Shown here in pieces: positions 25,836 through 34,541 of a DNA stretch of 64,000 bases (positions are counted from its first letter, which is position 1; each line of letters opens with the position of its first letter). The notes under the pieces are model-generated. The model searched no databases. It was not told the origin of the DNA and was given only the letters and a program-made list of their open reading frames with translations. This DNA is from UBA3855 sp964472035 (GTDB taxonomy: Bacteria; Bacillota; Clostridia; Oscillospirales; Ruminococcaceae), in assembly GCA_964472035.1 (NCBI GenBank), contig CAYYIT010000004.1:1-64000 (forward strand). Reading direction: 5' to 3'. The translations under genes were made by a program, and so were the position numbers.

Positions 25836-26618
25836 ATGCATATTCTGATCCCCATTCTACTCTTTGCCGGCATCGGACTGCTCGCAGGCGTTCTCCTGAC
25901 GGCTGCCTCTGCGTTCTTTGCGGTGGAAACCGATCCCCGCACCCAGCAGATCACCGAAGCGCTCCCCGGCGCCAACTGCGGCGGCTGCGGATTTGCCGGC
26001 TGCGCCGATTATGCCGACGCCATCGTGCAGGGCAGAGCCGCCCCGAATCTCTGCAAGCTCGGCGGTACGGAAGCTGCCGCTAAGATCGGCGAAGTCCTCG
26101 GAACCGCCGTGGAAGCGGCAGAACCCGAGGTCATGACCCTCCACTGCAGCGGCGACTGCAATGCCGCAAAGCGGCTCTACGATTATAGTGGAACGCCCAC
26201 CTGCGCCGCTGCCAACACCTACTACGGCGGAACCGGCGTTTGCAGCTATGGCTGCCTCGGCTTCGGCGACTGCATCGCGGTCTGCGAAGAGAACGCCATC
26301 TGCATCAAGGACGGCATCGCCCACATCATCGAGGAACGCTGCCTTGCCTGCGGCAAATGCGCCAAGGCCTGTCCCAACGGCCTGCTCCGGCTGCGTCCGA
26401 AGCAGAATCCCGTCATTGCCGCCTGCTCCTCCAAGGACAACGGCAAGCTGACCAAGGCCGCCTGCTCCAACGGCTGCATCGGCTGCAAGATCTGCGAGAA
26501 AAAATGTCCCAGCGGTGCAATCTCTGTTCAGGATTTCCACGCGGTCATTGATTACAGCAAATGCACCGGCTGCGGCATCTGCGCGCAGAGTTGTCCGGTC
26601 AAGGTCATCCATCACTGA
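25836..26618 (+). CDS. rnfB: Rnf complex subunit B
   Basis: The ferredoxin-accepting subunit, 260 residues. One N-terminal membrane helix, then the Cys motif NCGGCGFAGCADYADAI for a 4Fe-4S cluster, a CAAANTYYGGTGVCSYGCLG segment, and two ferredoxin-type pairs (CLACGKCAKACP, CIGCKICEKKCP, CTGCGICAQSCP). It completes C-D-G-E-A-B. With ferredoxin made in fermentation, the complex builds an Na+ or H+ gradient while reducing NAD+. Confidence 0.95.
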   Translation: MHILIPILLFAGIGLLAGVLLTAASAFFAVETDPRTQQITEALPGANCGGCGFAGCADYADAIVQGRAAPNLCKLGGTEAAAKIGEVLGTAVEAAEPEVMTLHCSGDCNAAKRLYDYSGTPTCAAANTYYGGTGVCSYGCLGFGDCIAVCEENAICIKDGIAHIIEERCLACGKCAKACPNGLLRLRPKQNPVIAACSSKDNGKLTKAACSNGCIGCKICEKKCPSGAISVQDFHAVIDYSKCTGCGICAQSCPVKVIHH

Positions 26619-26621
26619 GTG

Positions 26622-26659
26622 TTCGCCCCTCCGGCAAAGGCGGGGCGAATTTTTCTTTT
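26622..26659 (+). terminator. rnf operon terminator
   Basis: TTCGCCCC pairs with GGGGCGAA over a 12-nt loop, then TTTTTC, 3 nt after the rnfB stop. Confidence 0.85.
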
Positions 26660-26791
26660 GTTCACATCGCATTCATCATTTAGACATTTATAGCGCTGAA
26701 TTCCATGTTATAATGATTGTGTTTATACCAAAGAGAAGGATCCCTGTCCGCGGATCCCATGCATGCCATTCAAATGTGGAGGAATTTTGAA

Positions 26792-28249
26792 ATGCTGAAA
26801 AAGAATAAAATGGAACTGACGGATTTTCCCCGTCTTATCAAGTCCACCTCTCCGGAGGAGGCGGCGGCTGAAATGGCGGCGCTGCGCAAGCCTGACAAGA
26901 GCTGGATCGGTCAGACGCCCCTGCAGTGCAGCTACAATGACCTGAAGCTCGATCCCAATCAGAACCGCTACGTCATCGAACACGACGGCGTTCCGTTTGA
27001 GACGCTGTTTCTTCCGCAGAAATCTAAAAAACTGTATGTTATGTTTTCGGGCGGCGGTACCACTACCAGCAGAAGATACCCCTTGCTTTTGCGCTGGAAA
27101 TACAAAAATTATCTGAACGGAAATGTCCTGTGTATTGACGACCCCATGTATCATTACCATCCTGAATTCACGCCTGTCATGTGGTACTATGGCACCAAGG
27201 AGAAATCCTATCTGCACCTTCTGATGGATATCGTCAAGAAAGTGATGTCACAGCTTTCTGTTGACGCCCAGGATGTCACCTTCATCGGAAGCTCCGGCGG
27301 CGGCTATTGTTCGCTTTATGCAGCCAATTTACTTGACCATTCCTCAGCAATTGCCATGAATCCGCAAATTGTATTAAAGGATTGGCAGGCGCCTCTTGTT
27401 CCCGATCATTTTAAAAAAATGGGAATTGACCTCGCGGAAGAGGATACATTTGGAAGAAACCGCATCAAGCTGACCAATAATAACAGTCATTTTTTTATTG
27501 TCATGAATGTCAATTCTCCCAAGGAGTATCGTCTGCAGTTTACTCCGTTTTTTGAATTACACAACATCACCCCCAAATTCGGAATCTCCCAGAAAAACAA
27601 TATCATCACATGGCTTCATGCTACAGATTATACGCAGCCGCATTCTGCAATTCCTGAAAAGATGGGAATTACGCTTGCCGATTATCTGCTGCGTCAATCC
27701 AGAAGTGGTGCTGATCTCAATGATATTACTAATATCAGTCTGCTTGCCAATGAGATCATGTATGAAAAATATGATCTTCGTACACATGTGGAGGAAACCA
27801 GAAGCGAAATCAACACCCTCTACAAATTCTTCATCCACAGCATCTCCCGCACCATTGAAGAGATCCTTTACCGCAAGATCCCGATGCAGGCATCCGAACC
27901 GGTACGCAAACTGCTGGATTATAAATTCGAAATCAGCAAGGCCGTCGTTGAAAACCGCAACATTGGTTATTTCATCGGCGAGCAGCGCAAATTCCGCTAC
28001 AATATTTTCTACCATAAGGGCAATTTCTACTTCCGCCTGAAATTCGGTGAATTTTCCAAGCATTTCAAGCAGCCGGAGGCTGTGACGAACTATCTCGACA
28101 GCATCCGCAAAACGCAGATCACCAACTGGTATATCGAAGGTCAGGACACCCTCGTAACAAGCCTGATCATCCAGCCGGAAACTGCCGAACAGCAGATCGC
28201 CGATTTCGTCGATCTGACACTCTCCATTCTCAAAGAACACCTTGCATAA
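26792..28249 (+). CDS. alpha/beta-hydrolase-like protein of unknown function
   Basis: A 485-residue cytosolic-looking protein without signal peptide or membrane helix. FSGGGTTTSRR near residue 86-96 could be an oxyanion strand, and FIGSSGGGYCSLYAA near 165-175 is a nucleophile elbow with Ser at about 168. The C-terminal 200 residues are not recognised. The start MLKKNKMELTD follows GGAGG by 9 nt. A promoter with TATAAT at 26709-26714 and the flanking terminators make it a single-gene unit. Similar proteins are sometimes linked to surface polysaccharide loci, but no such neighbour is here. Confidence 0.55.
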   Translation: MLKKNKMELTDFPRLIKSTSPEEAAAEMAALRKPDKSWIGQTPLQCSYNDLKLDPNQNRYVIEHDGVPFETLFLPQKSKKLYVMFSGGGTTTSRRYPLLLRWKYKNYLNGNVLCIDDPMYHYHPEFTPVMWYYGTKEKSYLHLLMDIVKKVMSQLSVDAQDVTFIGSSGGGYCSLYAANLLDHSSAIAMNPQIVLKDWQAPLVPDHFKKMGIDLAEEDTFGRNRIKLTNNNSHFFIVMNVNSPKEYRLQFTPFFELHNITPKFGISQKNNIITWLHATDYTQPHSAIPEKMGITLADYLLRQSRSGADLNDITNISLLANEIMYEKYDLRTHVEETRSEINTLYKFFIHSISRTIEEILYRKIPMQASEPVRKLLDYKFEISKAVVENRNIGYFIGEQRKFRYNIFYHKGNFYFRLKFGEFSKHFKQPEAVTNYLDSIRKTQITNWYIEGQDTLVTSLIIQPETAEQQIADFVDLTLSILKEHLA

Positions 28250-28253
28250 CCAA

Positions 28254-28287
28254 CAGAACGGCCTCCCCATCTGGGGAGGCCGTTCTG
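28254..28287. terminator. strong hairpin between convergent genes
   Basis: A perfect 15-bp stem (CAGAACGGCCTCCCC / GGGGAGGCCGTTCTG) with a 4-nt loop between two convergent genes. No T-run on either side, so termination is inferred from position and stability. Confidence 0.5.
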
Positions 28288-28315
28288 CGAAAGGTAGGTG
28301 TCCTATATGAACAAC

Positions 28316-30542
28316 TCAAATAAGCAATTCCTGCAATGAAAGCTTGCGAACAAGCGCACGCTTGAGCAGTGCGAGGTCAAATACATCTACTGCACCGTCC
28401 CTTGTCAGGTCGGAATTCTGCGCCTGCTGTATGGAAAGCGGATCCAGACCCATCAGGTACTGCTGCAATGCGATGATATCCAGAATGCTGACAACGCCGT
28501 CACCATTGCTGTCACCGTAAGTGTAAACCGGCTCCTCGGGTTCCGTCGGATCGGCAGGCGCCTCGGTAGGCTCCGTTGTCTCCGGCTCGGTCTCCGTTGT
28601 TTCTTCGGTGATTTCCGTAGTCGTTTCTGTGGTGGTTTCGGTCACTTCAGTGGTTTCCGTGGTCGTTTCTGTGGTGGTTTCGGTCACCTCAGTGGTTTCC
28701 GTGGTCGTTTCTGTGGTGGTTTCGGTCANNNNNNNNNNNNNNNNNNNNNNNNNNNNNNNNNNNNNNNNNNNNNNNNNNNNNNNNNNNNNNNNNNNNNNNN
28801 NNNNNNNNNNNNNNNNNNNNNNNNNNNNTGGTTTCCGTGGTCGTTTCTGTGGTGGTTTCGGTCACCTCAGTGGTTTCCGTGGTTGTTTCTGTGGTGGTTT
28901 CGGTCACTTCAGTGGTTTCCGTGGTCGTTTCTGTAGTGGTTTCGGTCACCTCAGTGGTTTCCGTGGTCGTTTCTGTGGTGGTTTCGGTCACCTCAGTGGT
29001 TTCCGCGGTCGTTTCTGTGGTGGTTTCGGTCACTTCAGTGGTTTCCGTGGTCGTTTCTGTGGTGGTTTCGGTCACTTCAGTGGTTTCCGTAGTCGTTTCT
29101 GTGGTGGTTTCAACAGGATCCGTTGCCACTTCCGTCACAGTTGTTTCTTCAGCAGTTGTAGGTTCTTCCGTCGTATCCTCACCTGCGATCGCATCGATAT
29201 ACTGCTGATATACCGTCAGATCCAGAGAATACTCCGTCGCTGCGTAATTTGCATTCTTTGCAACATAATAGTAAAGCGTATCACCTTCGATCTGCAGACC
29301 ATACAGATAGCCCAGTGCCTTCTGCTCTTCCGTCAGATTCATCAGCCAGACAACGATGCCGTTTTTCAGCGCCATGATGCTGTCCGGTGTGGTGTAATAG
29401 AGAACACTGCCGTGCATTGCGGGAACAATGTACGAATTGGTGTAATAGGTGCTGTAATTTCTGGAAACATACCAGCGGTCGTTCAGCGACATTACCTGCT
29501 CTGCATCCGCGGAGCCATCCTCCGGATAGAATGTGTACTTTGTAAACCAGCCGGTAGCCGATGCGGTCTCATCCTGCTTGATCGCAAGCCATGTACCGTC
29601 CTGATACGGTTCGATGCAGGCAATGGAACCATTCCAGAATGCATCCTCATAGCGTGTGGAATCGGGCATTTCTACTGCATTTGCGCCATTGATCAGCTCC
29701 CAGTCGGAAGACTCATGGCTTGCACTGTACATGGTATCATGGCTCAGCAGCAGATAATCATGCGTCAGCAGTCCCGGATGGGTCGCAAATATGTCATCCC
29801 AGGTCACATCCACATGGTACCACGCGCCGTCGATCAGCAGCATATTCCATGCGTGATTGAGCGCAATGCTCTGCACCATCATGGAATCCACACCGACACG
29901 ATGCAGCAGCAGACCATACAGCCACGCATAGCCCTCGCACACGCCCTTGTCACGCAGCAGCATGCCATAGGCAGTATGGCGCAGATTCGTCTCCGCTTCG
30001 GTTTCATATTCGTCGTGATCGTAATCAAATTTTTTGCTCATCCATTCGTGGAGATACAGTGCCTTTTCGGCATCGGACCATGCAGCATCCACACCGGAAA
30101 CCGCAGCATCCATCTGTGCCATCAGGGACGCATAGGTCTCCTCATACACATCATCTTCCACGAGATAATTCGGCGAAATCGCGATAACGCCGTTGCTCTG
30201 CAGCTGATAGGGCATGGCATTCTTTTCTGTCAGAATACCGACATCCCAACCGGCTACAACACTTCTGAAAATACAGCCGAGATAAGTTGCCTCATCGGCT
30301 GCGATCGTTGGCATGCTTCCGCCACGCAAAGAAATGGTACTTGAATGACTTTCCAGTCCGTCGTAGATCCTCTGGGCGATCTTCTGGGTCTCTTCTTCCG
30401 TAAAGGTTCCCACCGCGCCGAGGATCGAAAAATCGGGCTGCTCATCAGCAAATGTCTTTACTGGCAGAAGCAGGCACTGCATCATGATCATGCAAAAAGC
30501 AATCATGACCGCATAGATTCTATGTCTCTGTTTTGTCATCAT
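28316..30542 (-). CDS. secreted transglutaminase-like protein with Thr/Glu repeat linker and dockerin (interrupted by N gap)
   Basis: One leftward gene broken by a 100-N gap (28729-28828). A signal peptide (about 1-33) leads to a transglutaminase-like domain with Cys202 (DKGVCEGYAW), His230 (ALNHAWNML) and Asp245 (YHVDVTWDD), the papain-like triad. A 14-residue repeat (TTEVTETTTETTTE, 42 nt) is seen six times on one side of the gap and continues on the other. The C-terminus is a type I dockerin with two calcium loops (GDSNGDGVVSILDIIAL, SDLTRDGAVDVFDLALL). The frame differs across the gap, so the true gap length is not 100. A run of four ATG after GAGGAGG leaves the exact start open by a few codons. 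Confidence 0.8.
28620..29112 (-). repeat. 42-nt coding tandem repeat (Thr/Glu/Val linker)
   Basis: Repeating unit with core gtggtttcggtcacctca, coding for TTEVTETTTETTTE. At least seven copies are visible around the gap with a few single-base changes (for example one Ala codon). It forms a stiff, probably O-glycosylated spacer between enzyme and dockerin. Confidence 0.9.
28729..28828. other. assembly gap of 100 N
   Basis: Exactly 100 N fall inside a tandem 42-nt repeat. The length is a placeholder, because the reading frames on the two sides do not join through 100 nt. Confidence 0.95.
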
Positions 30543-30582
30543 CATCATGCCTCCTCTGCAATGTGTCATTCCCCTTAATACC

Positions 30583-30611
30583 ATTGTATCACTGCGGCTA
30601 AGAAAAGTCAA
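30583..30611 (-). promoter_or_regulatory. promoter of the transglutaminase-dockerin gene
   Basis: Leftward TTGACT, 17 nt, TACAAT, about 30 nt before the ribosome site. Confidence 0.75.
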
Positions 30612-30696
30612 GGATTTCGGAAAAAATCAACACTTTGTTTAACGGGCGGGTACGACTTTTGCGCATATTGCACAAATGAATGCGCTATAATACAAC

Positions 30697-30728
30697 AAGC
30701 CCCCTTCCGTCATCCGGAAAGGGGGCTT
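30697..30728 (-). terminator. hairpin after mscL
   Basis: AAGCCCCCTTTCCG pairs with CGGAAGGGGGCTT; the leftward RNA continues UUGUUGUAUU. It separates mscL from the transglutaminase gene. Confidence 0.6.
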
Positions 30729-30746
30729 AAAAATATACAGATGGGA

Positions 30747-31235
30747 TTATTCCTTGGGTTCTTCCACCGGCGGAAGTCCCTGCTGTGCGCGGAGGAGATC
30801 GCGGATCTCGGTCAGGAGCAGCTGATCCGTTGTGGGCTTCGGCGGCTCTGCCGGCTTTGCCTCTTCCTTGCGCTTGAAGGAATTGATGGTCTTGATGATA
30901 ATGAACAGGCACAGTGCTGTCAGGAGGAAGGTAATGATATTCTGGATGAAGCTTCCGAAATTGATATAGGGCTTGTTACCCCACGGAATCGTCACACCCA
31001 GATTATTGAAGTTCACACCCACCAGGATCATGCCGATCACAGGGGTGAAAATGTCCGCAACAAGGGAATTGACGATGGCCGTGAAGGCACCGCCGATGAT
31101 CACGCCGACTGCCATATCCAGCACATTGCCGCGGGAGATGAACGCCTTGAATTCACCGACCAGGCTTCCGGCGCCCTTCACCTTCTTCATTGCAGCTTCC
31201 TTTGCTGCCTGTGCATTGCTTGTTTTGTTTTCCAT
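30747..31235 (-). CDS. mscL: large-conductance mechanosensitive channel MscL
   Basis: A 162-residue channel that vents solutes on osmotic downshock. FKAFISRGNVLDMAVGVIIGGAFTAIV is helix 1 with the gate; NIITFLLTALCLFIIIKTIN is helix 2; a charged C-terminal bundle follows. It has an extra 25-residue N-terminal segment compared with the E. coli protein. It starts 18 nt after the zinc-ribbon gene, so the two are likely cotranscribed. Confidence 0.95.
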   Translation of the reverse strand: MENKTSNAQAAKEAAMKKVKGAGSLVGEFKAFISRGNVLDMAVGVIIGGAFTAIVNSLVADIFTPVIGMILVGVNFNNLGVTIPWGNKPYINFGSFIQNIITFLLTALCLFIIIKTINSFKRKEEAKPAEPPKPTTDQLLLTEIRDLLRAQQGLPPVEEPKE

Positions 31236-31253
31236 ATTTTGTTCCCTTCCTTA

Positions 31254-32978
31254 TTATGAATTCATCGTCATCGGAGGCTGCTGGTCGGGCCAGCTTGCTT
31301 CCAGAGGAAGATTGGGTTCCGCTTCCTTCTTACGATTCGGATTCTTCTGGAGCTCTGCAAGACGCTGCTGCATTGCATTCATTGCATCGATCGCGGATTC
31401 TTCATCCAGGATCGCCTGCGCAGCAGCTTCCACTGCCGGATCGTCCAGTGCAGCTTCCGGATCAACATTCTTATCCGCAGCCATCATGGAACGGCGGGAC
31501 TTCTTCTTGCCCTCCATAGCAGCGAGCTTATCCTCCATCTGCTCGTCATCCAGCTCTTCTACAACGCGCACACCCACCATTCGCTGGGGCTTATTGCGGT
31601 TGTCATCGAAGAACTCATCCGGAGAGATCACCTTGATCGGCTTCTTCTCGGGCTTTGCAGCGGCCTTCTTATCCCCCTTTGCGGGCTTCGGTGCCTTCTT
31701 CGGCTTTTCGGGCTTTTCTGCCGGAGCATCCGCCGGCTTAGCCTGCGGCGCAGCAGCGGGCTTCTCCTCGCCCACGCTTGTGATCTCATTCGCAGACAGA
31801 CTGATCGAGAAGGTCTGCGCACTGGCAACCGTGCCGGTGCTCATGGTGTGCTGCTTGGGCTTGTCACTGAAGATCTGGTTGAGCAGCTCCGCCTCATTCG
31901 GCATATCTGCCGGAGGTGCTGGCGGTTCTGCATTTTCATCCTCATTCATCAGTGCTTCCGCGCTGACGGGCATTTCGGAATAGTAATCGGAGGTGCGCAC
32001 CACATTCTCCTGAACGGGAGTCTGCGGTATCTCCTGAACGGGCGCTGCCGGAGGCGGTGCAGTCTGCACCGGAGCCTGCTGGGGCATCACGCCCTGCATC
32101 TGGGGCATACCCTGCTGGGGCATCATTCCCTGCATCTGCGGCATGCCCTGCTGGGGCATCATACCCTGCATCTGCGGCATACCCTGCTGGGGCATCATTC
32201 CCTGCATCTGCGGCATACCATAGGACTGCATCGGAACCATTGTATACATGGGATTTCCGTACGCATCATAGCCCACCATCTGGGGCATCATCTGTACATA
32301 GATCGGGGTGCCGTTCGGATCGTATCCCATAAACTGCGGCATACCCATCATGGGCTGCATGCCCATCATCTGCGGCTGCATGCCCATCATCTGGGGCTGC
32401 ATGGGATTCTGCTGGGGATCCATGCCCTCCTGCGGCGGTACCATACCCTGCATCTGGGGCATTCCCTGCTGGGGCATCATGCCCTGCATCTGCGGCATGC
32501 CCTGCTGGGGCATCATACCCTGCATCTGCGGCATGCCCTGCTGGGGCATCATACCCTGCATCTGCGGTATTCCCTGCTGGGGCATCATACCCTGCATCTG
32601 CGGCATACCCTGCTGGGGCATCATGCCCTGCATCTGCGGCATGCCCTGCTGGGGCATCATACCCTGCATCTGCGGCATGCCCTGCTGGGGAGCCGCCTGC
32701 GGCGGTATGGGTTCCTGCGGTGCAGGAGCCGCCTGCTGCGGAACCGGTGCCGGCTCCGGAGGAGCGGGCTTCACGGGCATCTCCGCTTCAGTTTTCTGCG
32801 CTGCTTTTCTGGTCTTGGCAGCATATTCATCCGCCTTGGAAACGCCTGTTTCCGGGGACTTTGTGAAAAATCCGGGGGTCTTTGCGCCACCCTTCAGCTT
32901 GAATCCGCACATCACGCAGAACGCAAGCTTGCTATCCACTATTTCTTCCTTACAATTCGGACATATCACGTTGATCAC
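31254..32978 (-). CDS. zinc-ribbon protein with Met/Gln/Pro repeats
   Basis: A 574-residue protein of unknown function. The first 30 residues hold a zinc ribbon (CPNC ... CVMCGFKL). A low-complexity centre has eleven or so copies of a 12-residue unit GMPQMQGMMPQQ in two blocks, split by an oligo-GMQPQMM and Tyr-rich stretch. The rest is Pro/Ala/Lys-rich with an acidic C-terminal part (VVEELDDEQMEDKLAAMEG). No signal peptide or membrane helix. The GTG before INVICPNC is taken as start; a TTG nine codons earlier is the alternative, and neither has a strong ribosome site. Confidence 0.6.
   Translation of the reverse strand: MINVICPNCKEEIVDSKLAFCVMCGFKLKGGAKTPGFFTKSPETGVSKADEYAAKTRKAAQKTEAEMPVKPAPPEPAPVPQQAAPAPQEPIPPQAAPQQGMPQMQGMMPQQGMPQMQGMMPQQGMPQMQGMMPQQGIPQMQGMMPQQGMPQMQGMMPQQGMPQMQGMMPQQGMPQMQGMVPPQEGMDPQQNPMQPQMMGMQPQMMGMQPMMGMPQFMGYDPNGTPIYVQMMPQMVGYDAYGNPMYTMVPMQSYGMPQMQGMMPQQGMPQMQGMMPQQGMPQMQGMMPQQGMPQMQGVMPQQAPVQTAPPPAAPVQEIPQTPVQENVVRTSDYYSEMPVSAEALMNEDENAEPPAPPADMPNEAELLNQIFSDKPKQHTMSTGTVASAQTFSISLSANEITSVGEEKPAAAPQAKPADAPAEKPEKPKKAPKPAKGDKKAAAKPEKKPIKVISPDEFFDDNRNKPQRMVGVRVVEELDDEQMEDKLAAMEGKKKSRRSMMAADKNVDPEAALDDPAVEAAAQAILDEESAIDAMNAMQQRLAELQKNPNRKKEAEPNLPLEASWPDQQPPMTMNS
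32093..32220 (-). repeat. 36-nt coding repeat, block 2
   Basis: About four copies of a 36-nt unit coding GMPQMQGMMPQQ inside the zinc-ribbon gene. The units are nearly identical at DNA level, so copy number may vary between strains. Confidence 0.85.
32434..32694 (-). repeat. 36-nt coding repeat, block 1
   Basis: About seven copies of the same 36-nt unit (with one Met-to-Ile change), separated from the other block by about 210 nt of related but diverged sequence. Confidence 0.85.
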
Positions 32979-33033
32979 CGACTTTCTATGTTCAATAATA
33001 CCCAAATGATCCGATTCTCATCGTTACCTATCC

Positions 33034-33062
33034 ATTATAGCACATTCCGAAACAAATAGCAA
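33034..33062 (-). promoter_or_regulatory. promoter of the zinc-ribbon/mscL unit
   Basis: Leftward TTGCTA, 17 nt, TATAAT. The short leader contains a nine-codon open frame (MRIGSFGYY) upstream of the predicted start of the main gene, possibly accidental. Confidence 0.7.
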
Positions 33063-33126
33063 GATTTTTCCTGTTTTTGTACATCCACGTTACAAAAGCG
33101 CCTCCTCAATTGTGCAGTATGCACAA

Positions 33127-34221
33127 TCACTCAACAGATTCCGCAGTTACCGCCTCCGTGGGAGCTTCTGTCGCGGATTCTGCCGGATCGGAGGTAAGCT
33201 CCACAGTCAGACCGGTATCCACAGTGACAATGAAGCCATCGGCGTTATTGCCCTGCACGGTATATTCCAGCTCTGCCGGAACGGGAACCATCGTGGAATC
33301 AAAGGAGGTATCCACCGGCACATAGTACAGCTCGTAGGATCTGCCGTCGTAATCCTGGATATACAGATGTTCGCCCTCGTAGGTATAGTCCTTGAGCAGG
33401 ATCATGTATTCCTCAAGGCACAGGCCATTCTGGGTCATATAATAGGCATGGGGGGCGCCGACATAGCGATAATGCCACGGCTCGTACTGGATCTCGGTGA
33501 TCGCCGTCTTGTTCTCCGGATAGCGGAGGACGAAGCCGAACTTATAGCAATGCTCATTGATCCAGGAATAGATGCCGCTGCCGTCATAATCCACGTCACC
33601 CACAAGACTCAGATCGACGCTGTAGCCGGTCTGATGCTCGCTGAAGCCGGGCTTTGCCACGAGTGTGGAGGTCGTGGTGCCGTTTGCCGCAAGATCCGCA
33701 TCGTACAGCTCCTGCTGGCGTTCTCTGGAGCGGTAGCCGCTCTGCACGATGATGTTATCATCAAAGGTCTGGAGGTAGAAGGCGTCGAACATTTCGATGA
33801 GCTTGTCCGCAGTTTCCTGCCGCACCATCAGCTCGCCGTCACGGACGGAAAAGCTGTGGCACTCAGCCGCGAGCTTCACCTCGTACAGGCTGACGATATC
33901 GCTGTCATCGTCTTTGTACTCCGTGCTGTTGTTGACCAGGATCAGGCTGCCGGTATGGATATCGGTGTTCTGGAACTCCTGGTTGGTGAAGATGACCTTG
34001 CCCTCTTCCACAGTTTCCGACTCGGTCGTATCCTCCGTGGTCTGCTGGGTGGTGTAGGTCGTCGTCTGGTCGATCTTGCCGCTCTGGCGGACCGCATCGT
34101 ACACAAAATAGCCGACACCGCCCGCAAGCATCAGGGACAGGATGATATCGAATGCGCGCTTGCCGCCGTCTTCTCTGCGGCGGTTCTGCTGCGGTTTCTT
34201 CTTTGTTTTCTGCTTACTCAT
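33127..34221 (-). CDS. VanY-type D-alanyl-D-alanine carboxypeptidase
   Basis: A 364-residue membrane-anchored M15B peptidase that trims stem peptides of peptidoglycan. Basic N-terminus, one helix at about 25-42, a Thr/Glu linker, then the catalytic domain with QSGYRSRERQQELY, FSEHQTGYSVDL (zinc His and Asp) and EPWHYRYVG (Glu and zinc His). A C-terminal 80-residue tail ends in Thr/Glu-rich sequence. An inverted repeat ATTGTGCA/TGCACAAT overlaps its stop. A TGGTATAAT extended -10 box (34314-34319) is upstream. Confidence 0.9.
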   Translation of the reverse strand: MSKQKTKKKPQQNRRREDGGKRAFDIILSLMLAGGVGYFVYDAVRQSGKIDQTTTYTTQQTTEDTTESETVEEGKVIFTNQEFQNTDIHTGSLILVNNSTEYKDDDSDIVSLYEVKLAAECHSFSVRDGELMVRQETADKLIEMFDAFYLQTFDDNIIVQSGYRSRERQQELYDADLAANGTTTSTLVAKPGFSEHQTGYSVDLSLVGDVDYDGSGIYSWINEHCYKFGFVLRYPENKTAITEIQYEPWHYRYVGAPHAYYMTQNGLCLEEYMILLKDYTYEGEHLYIQDYDGRSYELYYVPVDTSFDSTMVPVPAELEYTVQGNNADGFIVTVDTGLTVELTSDPAESATEAPTEAVTAESVE

Positions 34222-34464
34222 AACATAGCACTCCGTTTCTTTCTTCGGTCAGAATCTCCCGTCGGACGTAGCGTCCGGCGCAAAATGATGTTCGCTGAAG
34301 CATATACATTCTTATTATACCACATTTTCTCGCAGAATGGAAGAGTTTTTTTCATTTTTGCAGGAAAAGATACTGGTGCGCCAGCATTCCGGTCAAACCA
34401 CACAGATTTAAAGTGCGTTTTTTGTGCAGCCCTATGAAGATTTAGCGATTATATGAAAAAATGC

Positions 34465-34520
34465 TTGTATTTTTTTGTTTTTTTGGTATAATTGATATAA
34501 GAAATCCACAACATTGTGGA
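34465..34520 (+). promoter_or_regulatory. promoter and palindromic operator-like site of the leucine-rich-repeat gene
   Basis: TTGTAT (34465-34470), 16 nt, TATAAT (34487-34492), followed at 34505-34520 by the perfect palindrome TCCACAA-CA-TTGTGGA at the start of the transcript. A repressor site or a short mRNA hairpin are both possible. Confidence 0.6.
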
Positions 34521-34541
34521 AACGTTGAAAGGGTGAAGCTT

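Noticed and set aside
28620..29112. CRISPR-like repeat array
   Set aside because: The repeats are contiguous 42-nt in-frame coding units without spacers.
32093..32694. CRISPR-like or intergenic tandem repeats
   Set aside because: They are 36-nt in-frame codon repeats of the zinc-ribbon protein.
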